A stretch of 40,625 nt of DNA, taken from Rossellomorea aquimaris (GTDB lineage Bacteria > Bacillota > Bacilli > Bacillales > Bacillaceae_B). Numbering within the stretch: position 1 is the first letter of the stretch; every line of letters begins with the position of its first letter. A program made the position numbers and the translations under genes. Below, in pieces: positions 23,830 through 33,378 of the stretch. The stretch spans positions 1 to 40,625 of the forward strand of contig NZ_MINN01000075.1 in assembly GCF_001877785.1 (NCBI RefSeq), in the 5' to 3' direction. Under the pieces are notes generated by a model. It saw only the letters and a list, made by a program, of their open reading frames with translations. It made no database searches and had not been told where the DNA came from.

Positions 23830-24790
23830 TTTCCCTGCGGGGACGGTGATCCGCGGGAAATGGTATAAACAGATTTATACCATTGTGAAAGAGTTGGGAT
23901 ATGGCGCCAACGGAATGGTCTATCTGGTGCAGGGCGCCTCCGGCTACCTTGCCTTGAAGATGAGTGACAGCAATGTCTCCATCACTTCGGAAGTCAATGT
24001 ATTGAAGTCTTTTTCCAAGGTCCAGGGAACTCCCCTTGGACCTAAGCTTCATCAAGTCGATGACTGGGAGACCAGGGGCGTCATCATTCATTTTTACACG
24101 ATGGAATATATACAGGGGATGAATCTATTAAGTTTCGTACAATCGAAAGGGCCTTCATGGACGGGTGTCCTTATAGCCCAGCTGCTTTCAGACCTTGAGC
24201 GGATCCACCGGGAAGGGTGGGTGTTCGGCGATCTTAAGCCCGAAAATCTGATCGTGACGGGTCCGCCGTACCGGATACGCTGTATCGATGTCGGCGGGAC
24301 AACGATACAAGGAAGGGCCATAAAGGAATTCACCGAGTTCTTCGACCGCGGTTACTGGCTTGGGGGTTCCAGGAAAGCAGAACCTACCTATGATCTTTTC
24401 TCAGTGGGTATGATCTTAATTAATCTAGCCTATCCCCAGCGTTTTAATAAAAGCGGAACGGGGAATATGCAGCAATTAAGGAAGGCCATTGCATCGAAAG
24501 ACCAATTGAGCAAGTTTCAGTCCACCATTGAAAAAGCGCTGGAAGGAAGTTTCCGTACAGCGGGTGAGATGAGAATTCATTTGTTGAATGGGCTCTCGCA
24601 TGGCAGAAGCGCTCACTCTGCCGGTCAGGCTGTAAAAGCCGCTTCATCTTCTGCGGCACAACCGGCTTCCCAGCGGAGCAGGGTGCAGAAGCAACAGAGG
24701 AAGAAAACGAGTCATTTTCTTGAAACTGTACTGGTGGTCATGATCGTCTCCCTCCTTTATGTCTTATACATATACGGAGAGCTGATGTAG
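23798..24790 (+). CDS. yabT: YabT, membrane-anchored Hanks-type Ser/Thr kinase of sporulation
   Basis: A 330-residue kinase; B. subtilis YabT is activated by DNA, sits at the forespore septum and phosphorylates RecA and other proteins. Motifs: glycine-rich loop GYGANGMVYL (34-43), K54 in LALKMS, E66, the catalytic loop HREGWVFGDLKPENL with D145, K147 and N150, and D164 in DVGG in place of DFG. A basic, Q/R-rich linker (about 270-305) suited to DNA contact precedes a C-terminal membrane anchor (LETVLVVMIVSLLYVLYIY). The start is within yabS: ATG 23798 gives MMN as in B. subtilis; GTG 23792 is an alternative. No strong ribosome site is seen, consistent with coupling. Confidence 0.93.
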   Translation: MMNNTSKKPFNFPAGTVIRGKWYKQIYTIVKELGYGANGMVYLVQGASGYLALKMSDSNVSITSEVNVLKSFSKVQGTPLGPKLHQVDDWETRGVIIHFYTMEYIQGMNLLSFVQSKGPSWTGVLIAQLLSDLERIHREGWVFGDLKPENLIVTGPPYRIRCIDVGGTTIQGRAIKEFTEFFDRGYWLGGSRKAEPTYDLFSVGMILINLAYPQRFNKSGTGNMQQLRKAIASKDQLSKFQSTIEKALEGSFRTAGEMRIHLLNGLSHGRSAHSAGQAVKAASSSAAQPASQRSRVQKQQRKKTSHFLETVLVVMIVSLLYVLYIYGELM

Positions 24791-24856
24791 ATTGGTAGTA
24801 GCTGAGCGCTGAAATTGTTACAATGGGGAAAAAGAGCCCGGGAAGAGGAACGTAAC

Positions 24857-26263
24857 ATGTTTGAGCATACGGTGAAAGATTTCATACAGCGTCATGGATT
24901 GATCGAAGCAGGCGACCGGATCGTGACAGGCGTTTCCGGAGGACCGGATTCGCTGGCGCTGCTTCATTTTCTTCATGTGAATAGAAAGGAATGGGGAGCC
25001 GAAGTGATTGCTGCTCATCTCGATCATATGTTTCGGGGAGAGGAGTCATATCAGGAGCTCCTTTTTGTTAAGGATTTTTGTGAAAAGCGGGACATCCCTT
25101 TTTACGGTGAAAGAATCGATGTCGGGAAAGTCATGGAAGACAAATCGGGCAGCCTCCAGGAAAGCGCCCGCAACGTCCGCTATGGGTTCCTCGGGGAAGT
25201 CATGGAGGAAGTATCTGCGGACAAGCTGGCACTTGGCCATCACGGGGATGATCAGATGGAAACGATCTTGATGAGGATGACCAGGGGTTCTGCCGGAAAG
25301 GGAAGGGCAGGCATCCCGTATAAGCGCGAGATCCAAAGGGGAATGATCATCCGTCCATTCCTGACAGTGACCAAAAAGGATATCTGGGACTACTGCAGAG
25401 AGCACGGACTCACCCCCCGCATCGACCCCAGCAATGAAAAAGATCTTTACACAAGGAACCGCTTCAGGAGGGCGGTCATTCCTTTCCTGAAGGAAGAAAA
25501 CCCCCAGGTCCATCATCAATTTCAACAATTTAGTGAAGAAATAACAGAAGATGAAGAGTTTTTAGAGGAATTAACACGGGTAAAGTTGAATAAAGTATGG
25601 AATAATACTGAGGTTTTCTCCGTATTGAATATCGAAGGCTTCCTTGCAATGGCTGAGCCTTTACAAAGAAGAGGGATTAATCTAATATTAAACTATCTTT
25701 ACAAACTAAGACCATCTTCTTTATCGACTATACATATTTACGATGTATTGGGTATATTAAGAGGAAATTCACCTAATGCTAGCTTGGATTTACCTGGAGG
25801 TCTCAGAGTAACAAGGGCATATGACACCTGTTATTTTCACTTTGGGAAATTAGAGTCTGGTCAAGCCCCTTATTGCTATGAGTTAAAGGAACATACACCT
25901 CTTACACTTCCAAGCGGTTCTCAATTTATTCTCAAGGATTCTTCAGAAGTCCGCGGTTCAAGCGGCGGTGACTGCATTTACCTCCATCGAGGAGATACAG
26001 CGCTCCCGTTATCCATCCGGACGAGGAAGACAGGGGATCGATTGAAAATCAAGGGTTTAAATGGGACCAAAAAGCTTAAATCCTTATTTATTGATGAAAA
26101 GGTCCCTCGCCATTTGCGCGACGCGTGGCCGGTTGTCACGGATGCCGAGGATAACATACTCTGGGTGCCGGGCATTAAAAAGTCAATATACGATTTAGGA
26201 GAAGCCCGGGAAAATAGTTTAGTATTACAATTTAAAAGCAATCATCTTCTAGGAGGCAGTTGA
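24857..26263 (+). CDS. tilS: tRNA(Ile)-lysidine synthase TilS
   Basis: Attaches lysine to C34 of tRNA-Ile2 (CAT), changing both codon reading and aminoacylation; essential. The 468-residue protein has the PP-loop SGGPDS at residues 27-32, an N-terminal N-type ATP pyrophosphatase domain (to about 215, ending in TRNRFRR), and the C-terminal TilS domain with TRKTGDRLKIKGLNGTKKLK. ATG 24857 follows GAAGAGGA. The segment 25530-25920, in the linker and C-terminal region, is much poorer in G+C than the rest (37% against 57% in sampled 60-base blocks upstream) and uses AGA, TTA and ATA codons freely, though the frame is intact. The hprT ribosome site lies inside its end. Confidence 0.97.
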   Translation: MFEHTVKDFIQRHGLIEAGDRIVTGVSGGPDSLALLHFLHVNRKEWGAEVIAAHLDHMFRGEESYQELLFVKDFCEKRDIPFYGERIDVGKVMEDKSGSLQESARNVRYGFLGEVMEEVSADKLALGHHGDDQMETILMRMTRGSAGKGRAGIPYKREIQRGMIIRPFLTVTKKDIWDYCREHGLTPRIDPSNEKDLYTRNRFRRAVIPFLKEENPQVHHQFQQFSEEITEDEEFLEELTRVKLNKVWNNTEVFSVLNIEGFLAMAEPLQRRGINLILNYLYKLRPSSLSTIHIYDVLGILRGNSPNASLDLPGGLRVTRAYDTCYFHFGKLESGQAPYCYELKEHTPLTLPSGSQFILKDSSEVRGSSGGDCIYLHRGDTALPLSIRTRKTGDRLKIKGLNGTKKLKSLFIDEKVPRHLRDAWPVVTDAEDNILWVPGIKKSIYDLGEARENSLVLQFKSNHLLGGS

Positions 26264-26266
26264 ACA

Positions 26267-26815
26267 TTGTTAAATCAGGATATTGAAAAAGTATTGATTT
26301 CAGAGGAAGAACTTCAGGCAAAAATCAAGGATTTAGGGGCGCAGCTGACAGAGGAGTATCAAGATAAATTCCCACTCGCCATCGGTGTGTTGAAAGGTGC
26401 AATGCCATTCATGGCTGACCTGTGCAAACGCATGGACACACATATGGAAATGGATTTCATGGACGTATCAAGTTACGGGAACTCCACTGTTTCTTCCGGT
26501 GAAGTCAAGATTGTGAAAGACCTGGATACAAAAGTTGAAGGCCGTGACATCCTGATCATCGAAGACATCATCGACAGCGGTTTGACGCTGAGCTACCTTG
26601 TGGAATTATTCCGCTACCGCAAAGCGAAGTCGATCAGTATCGTCACACTTTTAGATAAGCCGTCCGGCCGCAAAGCGGACATCGTAGCAGACTATGTCGG
26701 CTTTATCGTTCCGGATGAATTCGTCGTTGGCTACGGTCTGGATTATGCGGAAAGATACCGTAATCTTCCTTACATCGGTGTCTTGAAACCTGAAGTGTAT
26801 ACAACAGGTGAATAA
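26267..26815 (+). CDS. hprT: Hypoxanthine-guanine phosphoribosyltransferase
   Basis: Salvages hypoxanthine and guanine with PRPP to IMP and GMP; in B. subtilis it also forms a complex with TilS and influences ftsH transcription. The 182-residue enzyme has the PRPP loop [10 protein letters not shown] at about 99-108, the [12 protein letters not shown] flexible loop (about 69-80) and LDKPSGRK near 129-136. The start is TTG 26267, 10 bases after AGGAGG and 3 bases after the tilS stop; no ATG is available. Position and start closeness mark a tilS-hprT operon, with ftsH next. Confidence 0.97.
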   Translation: MLNQDIEKVLISEEELQAKIKDLGAQLTEEYQDKFPLAIGVLKGAMPFMADLCKRMDTHMEMDFMDVSSYGNSTVSSGEVKIVKDLDTKVEGRDILIIEDIIDSGLTLSYLVELFRYRKAKSISIVTLLDKPSGRKADIVADYVGFIVPDEFVVGYGLDYAERYRNLPYIGVLKPEVYTTGE

Positions 26816-26871
26816 GCGTAATCTAAAGAGGAATCATTCTATTCATTTTAACGGAAAACATCAAGGCCTAT

Positions 26872-26904
26872 TTGTTGTAATGCCATGATTTACTATGATA
26901 CTAT
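26872..26904 (+). promoter_or_regulatory. Candidate SigA promoter of ftsH
   Basis: Two overlapping options: TTGTTG (26872) with TATGAT (26894) at 16 bp, and TTGTAA (26875) with TACTAT (26899) at 18 bp. Both fit the 126-bp gap after hprT. Confidence 0.5.
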
Positions 26905-26941
26905 TTTAGTTAGTTTGTTTACCCGTGGGAGGAGGTAAGGG

Positions 26942-28918
26942 ATGAACCGGATCTTTCGTAACACCATATTCTATTTACTGGTCTTTTTAGTCATTATAGG
27001 TGTGGTGAGTTATTTCAGTAACAACAACGAACCAACCAAAAATATCGAATACAGCACGTTCATCAACCAGCTTGAAAAAGGGGAAGTCGAATCATTCTCC
27101 ATTCAGCCTGGAAGAGGTGTATATGAGGTAAAAGGAGAGCTGAAAGGTGCTAAAGAAGGAGAAACCTTCTTAACCTATGTCCTTACTACCGATGGCAAGT
27201 TAATGGACCAAATCAATGCTGCAGCTTCCGAGCAGGGTATTGATGTAAATGTATTACAGGCCAAAGAAACAAGCGGATGGGTATCGTTCTTTACAACGAT
27301 CATTCCATTTGTCATCATCTTCATACTGTTCTTCTTCTTACTGAACCAGGCTCAGGGCGGCGGAAGCCGAGTCATGAATTTCGGTAAGAGCAAGGCGAAG
27401 CTTTACAGTGAAGAGAAAAAGAAAGTCCGCTTTAAAGATGTAGCAGGAGCGGATGAAGAGAAACAAGAACTTGTAGAAGTCGTGGAATTCCTTAAGGATC
27501 CGCGTAAATTCTCTGAAATTGGTGCACGCATACCTAAAGGGGTGCTGTTAGTTGGACCTCCGGGTACCGGTAAAACATTGCTTGCCAGAGCAGCGGCAGG
27601 AGAAGCGGGAGTACCGTTCTTCTCAATCAGTGGTTCTGACTTCGTTGAAATGTTTGTCGGTGTCGGTGCATCACGTGTACGTGATCTATTTGAAAACGCA
27701 AAGAAAAATGCGCCTTGTATCATCTTCATCGATGAGATTGATGCAGTGGGACGCCAGCGTGGAGCGGGACTTGGCGGAGGCCACGATGAACGTGAGCAGA
27801 CGCTTAATCAGCTTCTTGTTGAAATGGACGGTTTCGGAGCCAACGAAGGGATCATCATCGTTGCCGCAACGAACAGACCGGACATTCTTGACCCGGCATT
27901 ACTTCGTCCAGGACGTTTTGACCGTCAGATTACGGTTGACCGCCCGGATGTCATCGGCCGTGAAGCAGTACTGCAGGTACATGCCCGCAACAAGCCGCTT
28001 GATGATACTGTTGATTTGAAGGCGATCGCCATGAGGACCCCTGGTTTCTCCGGTGCCGACCTTGAAAACCTTCTGAACGAGGCAGCACTTGTTGCAGCCC
28101 GTGAGGACAAAAAGAAAATCGATATGCGTGACATCGACGAAGCAACGGACCGCGTCATTGCTGGGCCAGCTAAGAAGAGCCGCGTCATATCTGAAAAAGA
28201 ACGTAAAATCGTTGCTTACCATGAAGCCGGTCATACTGTGATCGGGGTCATACTGGATGAAGCGGATATGGTACATAAAGTGACCATCGTTCCACGCGGT
28301 CAGGCTGGAGGATATGCCGTCATGCTGCCTAAAGAAGATCGCTACTTTATGACAAAGCCTGAGCTTCTTGATAAAATCACGGGCTTGCTCGGAGGACGTG
28401 TCGCAGAAGAAATCATCTTCGGCGAAGTATCCACCGGTGCCCATAATGACTTCCAGCGTGCAACGGGTATCGCACGCAAGATGGTGACCGAATACGGTAT
28501 GAGCGACAAGCTCGGACCGCTTCAATTCGGTTCACAGCAAGGCGGTCAAGTGTTCCTGGGCCGTGACATCAATAGTGAACAAAACTATTCTGATGCCATC
28601 GCACATGAAATCGACATGGAAATGCAGCGCATGATCAAAGAAAGCTATGCACGCGCGAAGAAGATCCTCACCGAGAACCGCGACAAGCTTGAACTGATCG
28701 CCAAAACGCTGCTTGACGTCGAAACACTCGATGCAGCCCAAATCAAACACCTCGTCGATCACGGAAAACTGCCTGAACGCGTTTACGAATCTGACAAAAC
28801 AGACAACGGAGACGTAAAGGTAAACATCCAAAAGAAAAACGAACAAAACGTGATCGAAGCAGAAACACCGGACACAACACCAAAAACCGACGATCCTGAC
28901 AAAACGGATCGCGTATAA
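26942..28918 (+). CDS. ftsH: ATP-dependent zinc metalloprotease FtsH
   Basis: A membrane-anchored AAA+ protease that degrades regulatory and damaged membrane proteins; in B. subtilis it is needed for sporulation and stress tolerance. The 658-residue protein has membrane segments near 6-24 and 113-132 with an external domain between, an AAA module with Walker A GPPGTGKT (205-212), Walker B IFIDEID (261-267) and the arginine-finger region RPGRFDR, the zinc site HEAGH (427-431), and a charged, disordered C-terminus rich in D, K and T. ATG 26942 follows GGGAGGAGG. It has a candidate own promoter and its own terminator. Confidence 0.99.
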   Translation: MNRIFRNTIFYLLVFLVIIGVVSYFSNNNEPTKNIEYSTFINQLEKGEVESFSIQPGRGVYEVKGELKGAKEGETFLTYVLTTDGKLMDQINAAASEQGIDVNVLQAKETSGWVSFFTTIIPFVIIFILFFFLLNQAQGGGSRVMNFGKSKAKLYSEEKKKVRFKDVAGADEEKQELVEVVEFLKDPRKFSEIGARIPKGVLLVGPPGTGKTLLARAAAGEAGVPFFSISGSDFVEMFVGVGASRVRDLFENAKKNAPCIIFIDEIDAVGRQRGAGLGGGHDEREQTLNQLLVEMDGFGANEGIIIVAATNRPDILDPALLRPGRFDRQITVDRPDVIGREAVLQVHARNKPLDDTVDLKAIAMRTPGFSGADLENLLNEAALVAAREDKKKIDMRDIDEATDRVIAGPAKKSRVISEKERKIVAYHEAGHTVIGVILDEADMVHKVTIVPRGQAGGYAVMLPKEDRYFMTKPELLDKITGLLGGRVAEEIIFGEVSTGAHNDFQRATGIARKMVTEYGMSDKLGPLQFGSQQGGQVFLGRDINSEQNYSDAIAHEIDMEMQRMIKESYARAKKILTENRDKLELIAKTLLDVETLDAAQIKHLVDHGKLPERVYESDKTDNGDVKVNIQKKNEQNVIEAETPDTTPKTDDPDKTDRV

Positions 28919-28924
28919 TAAGAG

Positions 28925-28958
28925 AAGACTGTACCTGTAACGGGTGCAGTCTTTTTTT
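28925..28958 (+). terminator. Terminator of ftsH
   Basis: AAGACTGTACC (28925-28935) pairs with GGGTGCAGTCTT (28942-28953), one G-U, followed by T7. Confidence 0.9.
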
Positions 28959-29013
28959 ATATTCATTTCACAATGGCGGGTTGCATAACACAAAAAATTC
29001 ATTAAAACCGGCT

Positions 29014-29151
29014 CCAGCGTTGATTGGAGTGCAAGACGGAGACTCCTGCGGGAAGAGTAGCTAATGTGAGACCCCGCAGGAGCGAATGCGACGAGGAGGC
29101 TCACGGGCTACCCGCGGAAAGCGAAGTCTTGCACGGAAATCATAAGCGGTA
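29014..29151 (+). repeat. A-type dispersed element, complete reference copy
   Basis: Outer arms GTGCAAGAC (29029-29037) and GTCTTGCAC (29126-29134). CTCCTGCGGG (29043-29052) is complementary to CCCGCAGGAG (29073-29082), while GTGAG (29066-29070), lying between those two, is complementary to CTCAC (29100-29104), lying after them. The last two pairings cross, as in a pseudoknot. It fills much of the 359-bp gap between ftsH and coaX. Confidence 0.9.
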
Positions 29152-29227
29152 TTTAAGAACAATCTAAGTTTTAAATTTACAGTGATCAACCGCCCGGTTT
29201 TTGTACTTACCTATTATTTATTAGATA

Positions 29228-29236
29228 TGGTATGAT
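29228..29236 (+). promoter_or_regulatory. Extended -10 promoter candidate for coaX
   Basis: TGG-TATGAT (29228-29236) is an extended -10; no good -35 is seen at 17 bp. It lies 42 bp before the coaX start and after the A element. Confidence 0.4.
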
Positions 29237-29277
29237 GTTGGCAGTGTGTAAAACAATACGCTTAGTAGGTGAGAAAA

Positions 29278-30045
29278 TTGATTTTTGTAATGGACGTAGG
29301 GAACACAAACATTGTCTATGGCGTCTATGAAGGCGACCATTTAAAATATCACTGGAGATCTGAAACCAACAGGCACAAAACCGAAGATGAATTCGGTATG
29401 CTGGTCAAGAATCTCTTTCAGCATGTAGACTTGAAATTCGAAGAAATAGACGGCATCATCATTTCGTCCGTCGTGCCTCCGATTATGTTCAGCCTGGAAC
29501 GCATGTGCGAAAAGTATTTCAATGTCACGCCCCTTGTTGTCGGACCCGGGATCAAAACAGGCTTGAATATCAAATATGAAAATCCCCGTGAAGTCGGTGC
29601 AGACCGGATCGTGAACGCGGTTGCCGGCATCCATGAATACGGCGGCCCGCTGATCATCGTCGATTTCGGTACGGCGACTACTTACTGTTACATCAACGAG
29701 GAAAAACAATATATGGGCGGGGCAATCGCACCCGGCATCGGCATATCGACTGAAGCCCTTTATTCGAAGGCGGCAAAGTTACCGAGGATCGAAATCGCCC
29801 GTCCGGATAACATCATCGGAAAGAACACGGTAACCGCGATGCAGGCCGGCATCCTTTATGGATATGTCGGACAAGTTGAGGGAATCGTACAAAGGATGAA
29901 AACCCAAAGTAAAAAGGAACCGACCGTGATTGCAACCGGGGGACTGGCGGCGTTGATATCGAAAGAATCGAACACAATCGATGTCGTGGATCCATTCCTT
30001 ACCCTTAAAGGATTGAAACTGATTTATAAACGAAACATGAATTAA
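29278..30045 (+). CDS. coaX: Type III pantothenate kinase
   Basis: Catalyses the first step of coenzyme A synthesis, ATP-dependent phosphorylation of pantothenate; the type III enzyme is not feedback-inhibited by CoA and needs a monovalent cation. The 255-residue ASKHA-fold protein shows DVGNTN near the start, [16 protein letters not shown], the DFGTATT motif and a GGAIAPGI segment. Start choice: TTG 29278, just after AGGTGAG, gives an N-terminus that aligns with B. subtilis CoaX; GTG 29269 overlaps that ribosome site and ATG 29290 would cut into the first strand. It begins a run with hslO, yacD. Confidence 0.95.
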   Translation: MIFVMDVGNTNIVYGVYEGDHLKYHWRSETNRHKTEDEFGMLVKNLFQHVDLKFEEIDGIIISSVVPPIMFSLERMCEKYFNVTPLVVGPGIKTGLNIKYENPREVGADRIVNAVAGIHEYGGPLIIVDFGTATTYCYINEEKQYMGGAIAPGIGISTEALYSKAAKLPRIEIARPDNIIGKNTVTAMQAGILYGYVGQVEGIVQRMKTQSKKEPTVIATGGLAALISKESNTIDVVDPFLTLKGLKLIYKRNMN

Positions 30046-30067
30046 GAAAAAGGAAAGGAGCTTGAAT

Positions 30068-30946
30068 ATGAGCGACTACTTAGTAAAAGCCCTGGCTTAT
30101 AATGGGCAAGTGCGCGCGTATGCCGTCAAAAGTACAGATACTGTCGGCGAAGCGCAGAGAAAACATGATACCTGGCCGACAGCTTCAGCTGCGCTTGGCC
30201 GTTCCATCAGTGCCGGTGTCATGATGGGCGCGATGCTCAAAGGAGAAAATAAACTGACGATCAAGGTGGAAGGCGGAGGCCCGATCGGTGCCATCCTTGT
30301 AGACAGCAACGCCAAGGGTGAAGTGAGGGGATATGTCACCAACCCGCATGTCCATTTTGATTTGAATGAGCACGGAAAGCTCGATGTCCGCCGTGCAGTA
30401 GGTACATCAGGTACTCTATCAGTCGTTAAAGACATCGGCATGAGAGATCACTTCTCAGGACAGGTGCCGATTGTATCCGGAGAACTCGGTGAAGATTTCA
30501 CCTACTATTTTGTGACTTCAGAACAGGTGCCTTCCTCTGTCGGAGTCGGCGTCCTGGTAAACCCCGACAACTCAATCCTCGCTTCAGGAGGATTCATCCT
30601 GCAATTGATGCCGGGGACTGACGATGAAACGATCACTAAGATCGAAGAAAGATTGTCTAAAATCCCGCCGATATCAAAGCTGATCGAAAAAGGCCTGACT
30701 CCTGAAGAAGTATTGGAAGAAGTGCTTGGAGAAGGTGAAGTGAAGGTCCTTGAAACGATGCCGGTATCATTCCAGTGTAAGTGTTCAAAAGACCGTTTTG
30801 CCAATGCGATCATCAGCCTTGGTGAAAATGAGATTCAGGATATGATCGATGAAGAAGGACAAGCAGAAGCGAAATGCCACTTCTGTAATGAGTCATATGT
30901 TTTTTCCGGCAAAGAATTGGAAGAACTTAAAGCCGAAGCGAAATAG
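30068..30946 (+). CDS. hslO: Redox-regulated chaperone Hsp33
   Basis: A cytosolic holdase activated when oxidants release its zinc and unfold its linker. The 292-residue protein carries the N-terminal chaperone core ([37 protein letters not shown]) and a C-terminal zinc centre with C237-x-C239 and C270-x-x-C273, all four cysteines present. The ATG at 30068 follows GAAAGGAG with 7-base spacing. It lies 22 bp after coaX, and yacD follows 26 bp later, so the three are probably one operon. Confidence 0.98.
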   Translation: MSDYLVKALAYNGQVRAYAVKSTDTVGEAQRKHDTWPTASAALGRSISAGVMMGAMLKGENKLTIKVEGGGPIGAILVDSNAKGEVRGYVTNPHVHFDLNEHGKLDVRRAVGTSGTLSVVKDIGMRDHFSGQVPIVSGELGEDFTYYFVTSEQVPSSVGVGVLVNPDNSILASGGFILQLMPGTDDETITKIEERLSKIPPISKLIEKGLTPEEVLEEVLGEGEVKVLETMPVSFQCKCSKDRFANAIISLGENEIQDMIDEEGQAEAKCHFCNESYVFSGKELEELKAEAK

Positions 30947-30972
30947 TAAAAAGTCAGGGAGACATACAATCG

Positions 30973-31875
30973 ATGAAACGTAAACCTAAACCTTTTCTGA
31001 TTGCTGCAGCTGTACTGCTTGTCACGAACATCATCACATTATTCTTATGGTTGAAACCCGATGCTTCCCCGGGCGTAGGGGGAATCAGTGCAGGCAGCGA
31101 GATCGTTGCCACGGTCGGCGGTGATTCTGTATCCAGGGAGGACTGGCTGTATGCTCTTGAACAAAAGTACGGCGAACAAGAGCTGAAACAGCTGGTCAAC
31201 CAAAAAGTAATCGAAAAAGCTGCGAAAAAATATAATGTTTCCATTTCCGATAAAGAAGTCGATCAAGAGTTTGATCTGATACGCTCTGCGTATAACTCTT
31301 TCGATGAAGAGTTCACTGCAGACGAGGAAACTGTCAAAGCCCAGATCAGGACCGACTTACTGCTGGAAGAGCTTCTGACCAAGGATGTAGAAGTTTCGGA
31401 AGAAGACATGAAAAACTTCTATACCCAGAATGAAGAAATGTACTCGATCCCTAAAATGTTCAACCTGAAACAAATCAAAGTAAAAGACAAATCCGATGCC
31501 GGGCAGGTCATCAAGGAATTAGAGAACGGCTCAAGCTTCGATGTCCTGGCAATGGAGCGTTCCACCGATGACGGGAGTGCCAATCTTGGCGGGGACATCG
31601 GCTATGTTCCTGCAGACGGTGAGCTTTTATCACCTGAAGCAGTGAAGGTGCTCGAATCCACAAAGGAAGGGAAATGGAGTCAGCCGGTAAAATCGGGATC
31701 AGATTATGTCATTTATCTTTTAAAAGATACCGTTAAAGAAAGACAATACAGCTATAAAGACGTAAAGGACCAGATACGCCGCCAGCTTGCGATGGAACAA
31801 GTGGAAACACCGCTAACGCCTGAAGCGTTCTGGGATGAAGCAGAAGTGGAATGGTTTTACGGCACGGAACAATGA
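30973..31875 (+). CDS. yacD: Membrane-anchored SurA/PrsA-like peptidyl-prolyl isomerase (YacD)
   Basis: A 300-residue extracytoplasmic folding factor of the PrsA/SurA group. A signal anchor at about residues 7-27 (PFLIAAAVLLVTNIITLFLWL) lacks a lipobox cysteine, unlike PrsA, so it is probably membrane-bound through this helix. A SurA-like N-domain is followed by a parvulin (PpiC) domain near 150-245, with FNLKQIKVKDKSDA, GSSFDVLA and NLGGDIGYVP. Acidic coiled stretches flank it. ATG 30973 follows AGGGAG. Its B. subtilis counterpart has the same place between hslO and cysK; its clients are not known. Confidence 0.9.
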   Translation: MKRKPKPFLIAAAVLLVTNIITLFLWLKPDASPGVGGISAGSEIVATVGGDSVSREDWLYALEQKYGEQELKQLVNQKVIEKAAKKYNVSISDKEVDQEFDLIRSAYNSFDEEFTADEETVKAQIRTDLLLEELLTKDVEVSEEDMKNFYTQNEEMYSIPKMFNLKQIKVKDKSDAGQVIKELENGSSFDVLAMERSTDDGSANLGGDIGYVPADGELLSPEAVKVLESTKEGKWSQPVKSGSDYVIYLLKDTVKERQYSYKDVKDQIRRQLAMEQVETPLTPEAFWDEAEVEWFYGTEQ

Positions 31876-31878
31876 TGG

Positions 31879-31907
31879 AAGACTGGCTTAGCGGCTAGTC
31901 TTTTTCC
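31879..31907 (+). terminator. Terminator of coaX-hslO-yacD
   Basis: AAGACTGGC pairs with GCTAGTCTT (one G-U) around TTAGCG, followed by T5. Confidence 0.82.
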
Positions 31908-32007
31908 ATTTACATAAACATAAGGGGTTTAACGAATCATAGTAGGGATATATGGTGAATAGAGTAGGAAAAGAGAAAAGGGTGCTCACGAGAGTAGACC
32001 TTTTCTG

Positions 32008-32170
32008 TTTGTCCTGCTTCAGGGCGTAGAGGCACATGTCTTAAGCTAAACCGACCAAGAAGGCAAAAAACGCCTTTGTATCCGTTTCGTCTTATACCAC
32101 CCGTCTCTGAGAAAAGCCCTTACGCATTTCTGTTTGTCCATCTACGGCGGGTAGAGCCTCGAGGTCATTT
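32008..32170 (+). repeat. B-type element plus a truncated second B
   Basis: A full but diverged B (32008-32132) shows AGGGC/GCCCT, AAGGC/GCCTT and GAGGC/GTCTC arms. It is followed head to tail by the first third of a second B (TTTGTCCATCTACGG to CTCGAGGTCAT), cut off at about 32170, four bases before the TTGACA of the cysK region. No flanking A element is obvious, though GCTCACGAGAGTAGACC just before it may be an A trace. It explains most of the 376-bp gap. Confidence 0.75.
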
Positions 32171-32173
32171 TAA

Positions 32174-32202
32174 TTGACAATATGATTGGAAATTGGTACG
32201 TT
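32174..32202 (+). promoter_or_regulatory. Possible cysK promoter
   Basis: A consensus TTGACA (32174-32179) has only TACGTT at 17 bp (32197-32202). A weak -10 is compatible with an activated or repressed promoter; CymR controls cysK in B. subtilis, but I could not identify a CymR site with confidence. Confidence 0.4.
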
Positions 32203-32251
32203 TTAGATAATAAATCCAACAAAATTACTTGGGATTGGGAGTGTGGAATGT

Positions 32252-33181
32252 ATGGTAAGAGTGGCTAATTCAATTTCGGAATTAATCGGTCAGACTCCAA
32301 TAGTGAAGCTTAATCGACTAGTAGATGACAACAGCGCAGATGTTTACTTAAAATTAGAATATATGAACCCCGGAAGCAGCGTGAAAGACAGGATCGCCTT
32401 AGCGATGATCGAAGAAGCTGAAAAAGCGGGTAAGATCAAGCCGGGCGATTCCATCGTTGAACCGACGAGCGGAAATACGGGGATCGGCCTTGCCATGGTT
32501 GCTGCAGCAAAAGGCTATAAATCCGTACTTGTCATGCCTGACACTATGAGTATGGAGAGGCGCAACCTTCTGCGTGCATATGGAGCGGAGCTAGTATTGA
32601 CGCCGGGATCTGAAGGAATGGGTGCCGCGATTCGCAAAGCCGAAGAACTTTCCAATGAGAAAGGATACTTCATGCCGCAGCAGTTCAAGAATGAAGCAAA
32701 CCCGAGAGTGCACAGGGAAACGACAGGGAAAGAAATCGTGGAGCAAATGGGCGGCCAGCTTGATGGTTTTGTTGCCGGCATCGGAACGGGCGGAACGATC
32801 ACCGGAGCCGGCGAAGTATTGAAGGAGCATTATCCATCCATCAAGTTGTATGCGGTGGAACCAACTGACTCCCCGATCCTGTCGGGCGGTAAGCCGGGCC
32901 CTCATAAAATCCAGGGGATCGGTGCAGGGTTTGTGCCTGACGTCCTGAATACTTCTGTTTACGACGAAGTCATCCAGGTGAAAAATGAAGAGGCTTTTGA
33001 TTATGCAAGGAGAGCCGCCAAAGAGGAAGGCATCCTTGGAGGCATCTCATCCGGAGCCGCGATTTGCGCCGCGCTGAAAGTGGCAAAAGAACTCGGCAAA
33101 GGAAAAAAAGTCCTCGCTGTCATCCCAAGCAACGGTGAACGCTACCTCAGCACCCCGCTTTATCAATTTGATGATGAATAA
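32252..33181 (+). CDS. cysK: Cysteine synthase A (O-acetylserine sulfhydrylase)
   Basis: A PLP enzyme that makes cysteine from O-acetylserine and sulfide; in B. subtilis CysK also modulates the repressor CymR. The 309-residue protein contains the PLP lysine K45 in GSSVKDRI, the substrate-binding TSGNTG loop, the phosphate-binding GTGGTITG segment and the SSGAA motif near the C-terminus. The start is ATG 32252, 8 bases after GGGAGTG; three in-frame codons upstream overlap that site. It ends in a strong terminator and appears to be a single-gene unit. Confidence 0.98.
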   Translation: MVRVANSISELIGQTPIVKLNRLVDDNSADVYLKLEYMNPGSSVKDRIALAMIEEAEKAGKIKPGDSIVEPTSGNTGIGLAMVAAAKGYKSVLVMPDTMSMERRNLLRAYGAELVLTPGSEGMGAAIRKAEELSNEKGYFMPQQFKNEANPRVHRETTGKEIVEQMGGQLDGFVAGIGTGGTITGAGEVLKEHYPSIKLYAVEPTDSPILSGGKPGPHKIQGIGAGFVPDVLNTSVYDEVIQVKNEEAFDYARRAAKEEGILGGISSGAAICAALKVAKELGKGKKVLAVIPSNGERYLSTPLYQFDDE

Positions 33182-33192
33182 ATAAGTGAACC

Positions 33193-33226
33193 AAATCCTG
33201 AAGCAGGCAATTGCTTCGGGATTTTT
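33193..33226 (+). terminator. Terminator of cysK
   Basis: AAATCCTGAAGCA pairs with TGCTTCGGGATTT (one G-U) around GGCAAT, ending in a T7 run. Confidence 0.92.
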
Positions 33227-33378
33227 TTCTTTTGTCGTATGAAATTTTACCTCTGATTTGAAAGACTTTGGGGGAGCGTCCAGCAGTAGGCTTCGTTAGC
33301 ACAGCAAAAAAGTTTTGCGTGGAGGGACAGGTGGGTTAATTCCTTATTTTTACATTTGACGGAATTATCTCTGGAATT

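Noticed and set aside
27899..28525. 208-codon frame opposite ftsH
   Set aside because: Antisense shadow of conserved AAA and protease codons.
28532..29104. 190-codon frame opposite the end of ftsH and the A element
   Set aside because: It crosses the ftsH terminator and repeat; no homology, no ribosome site.
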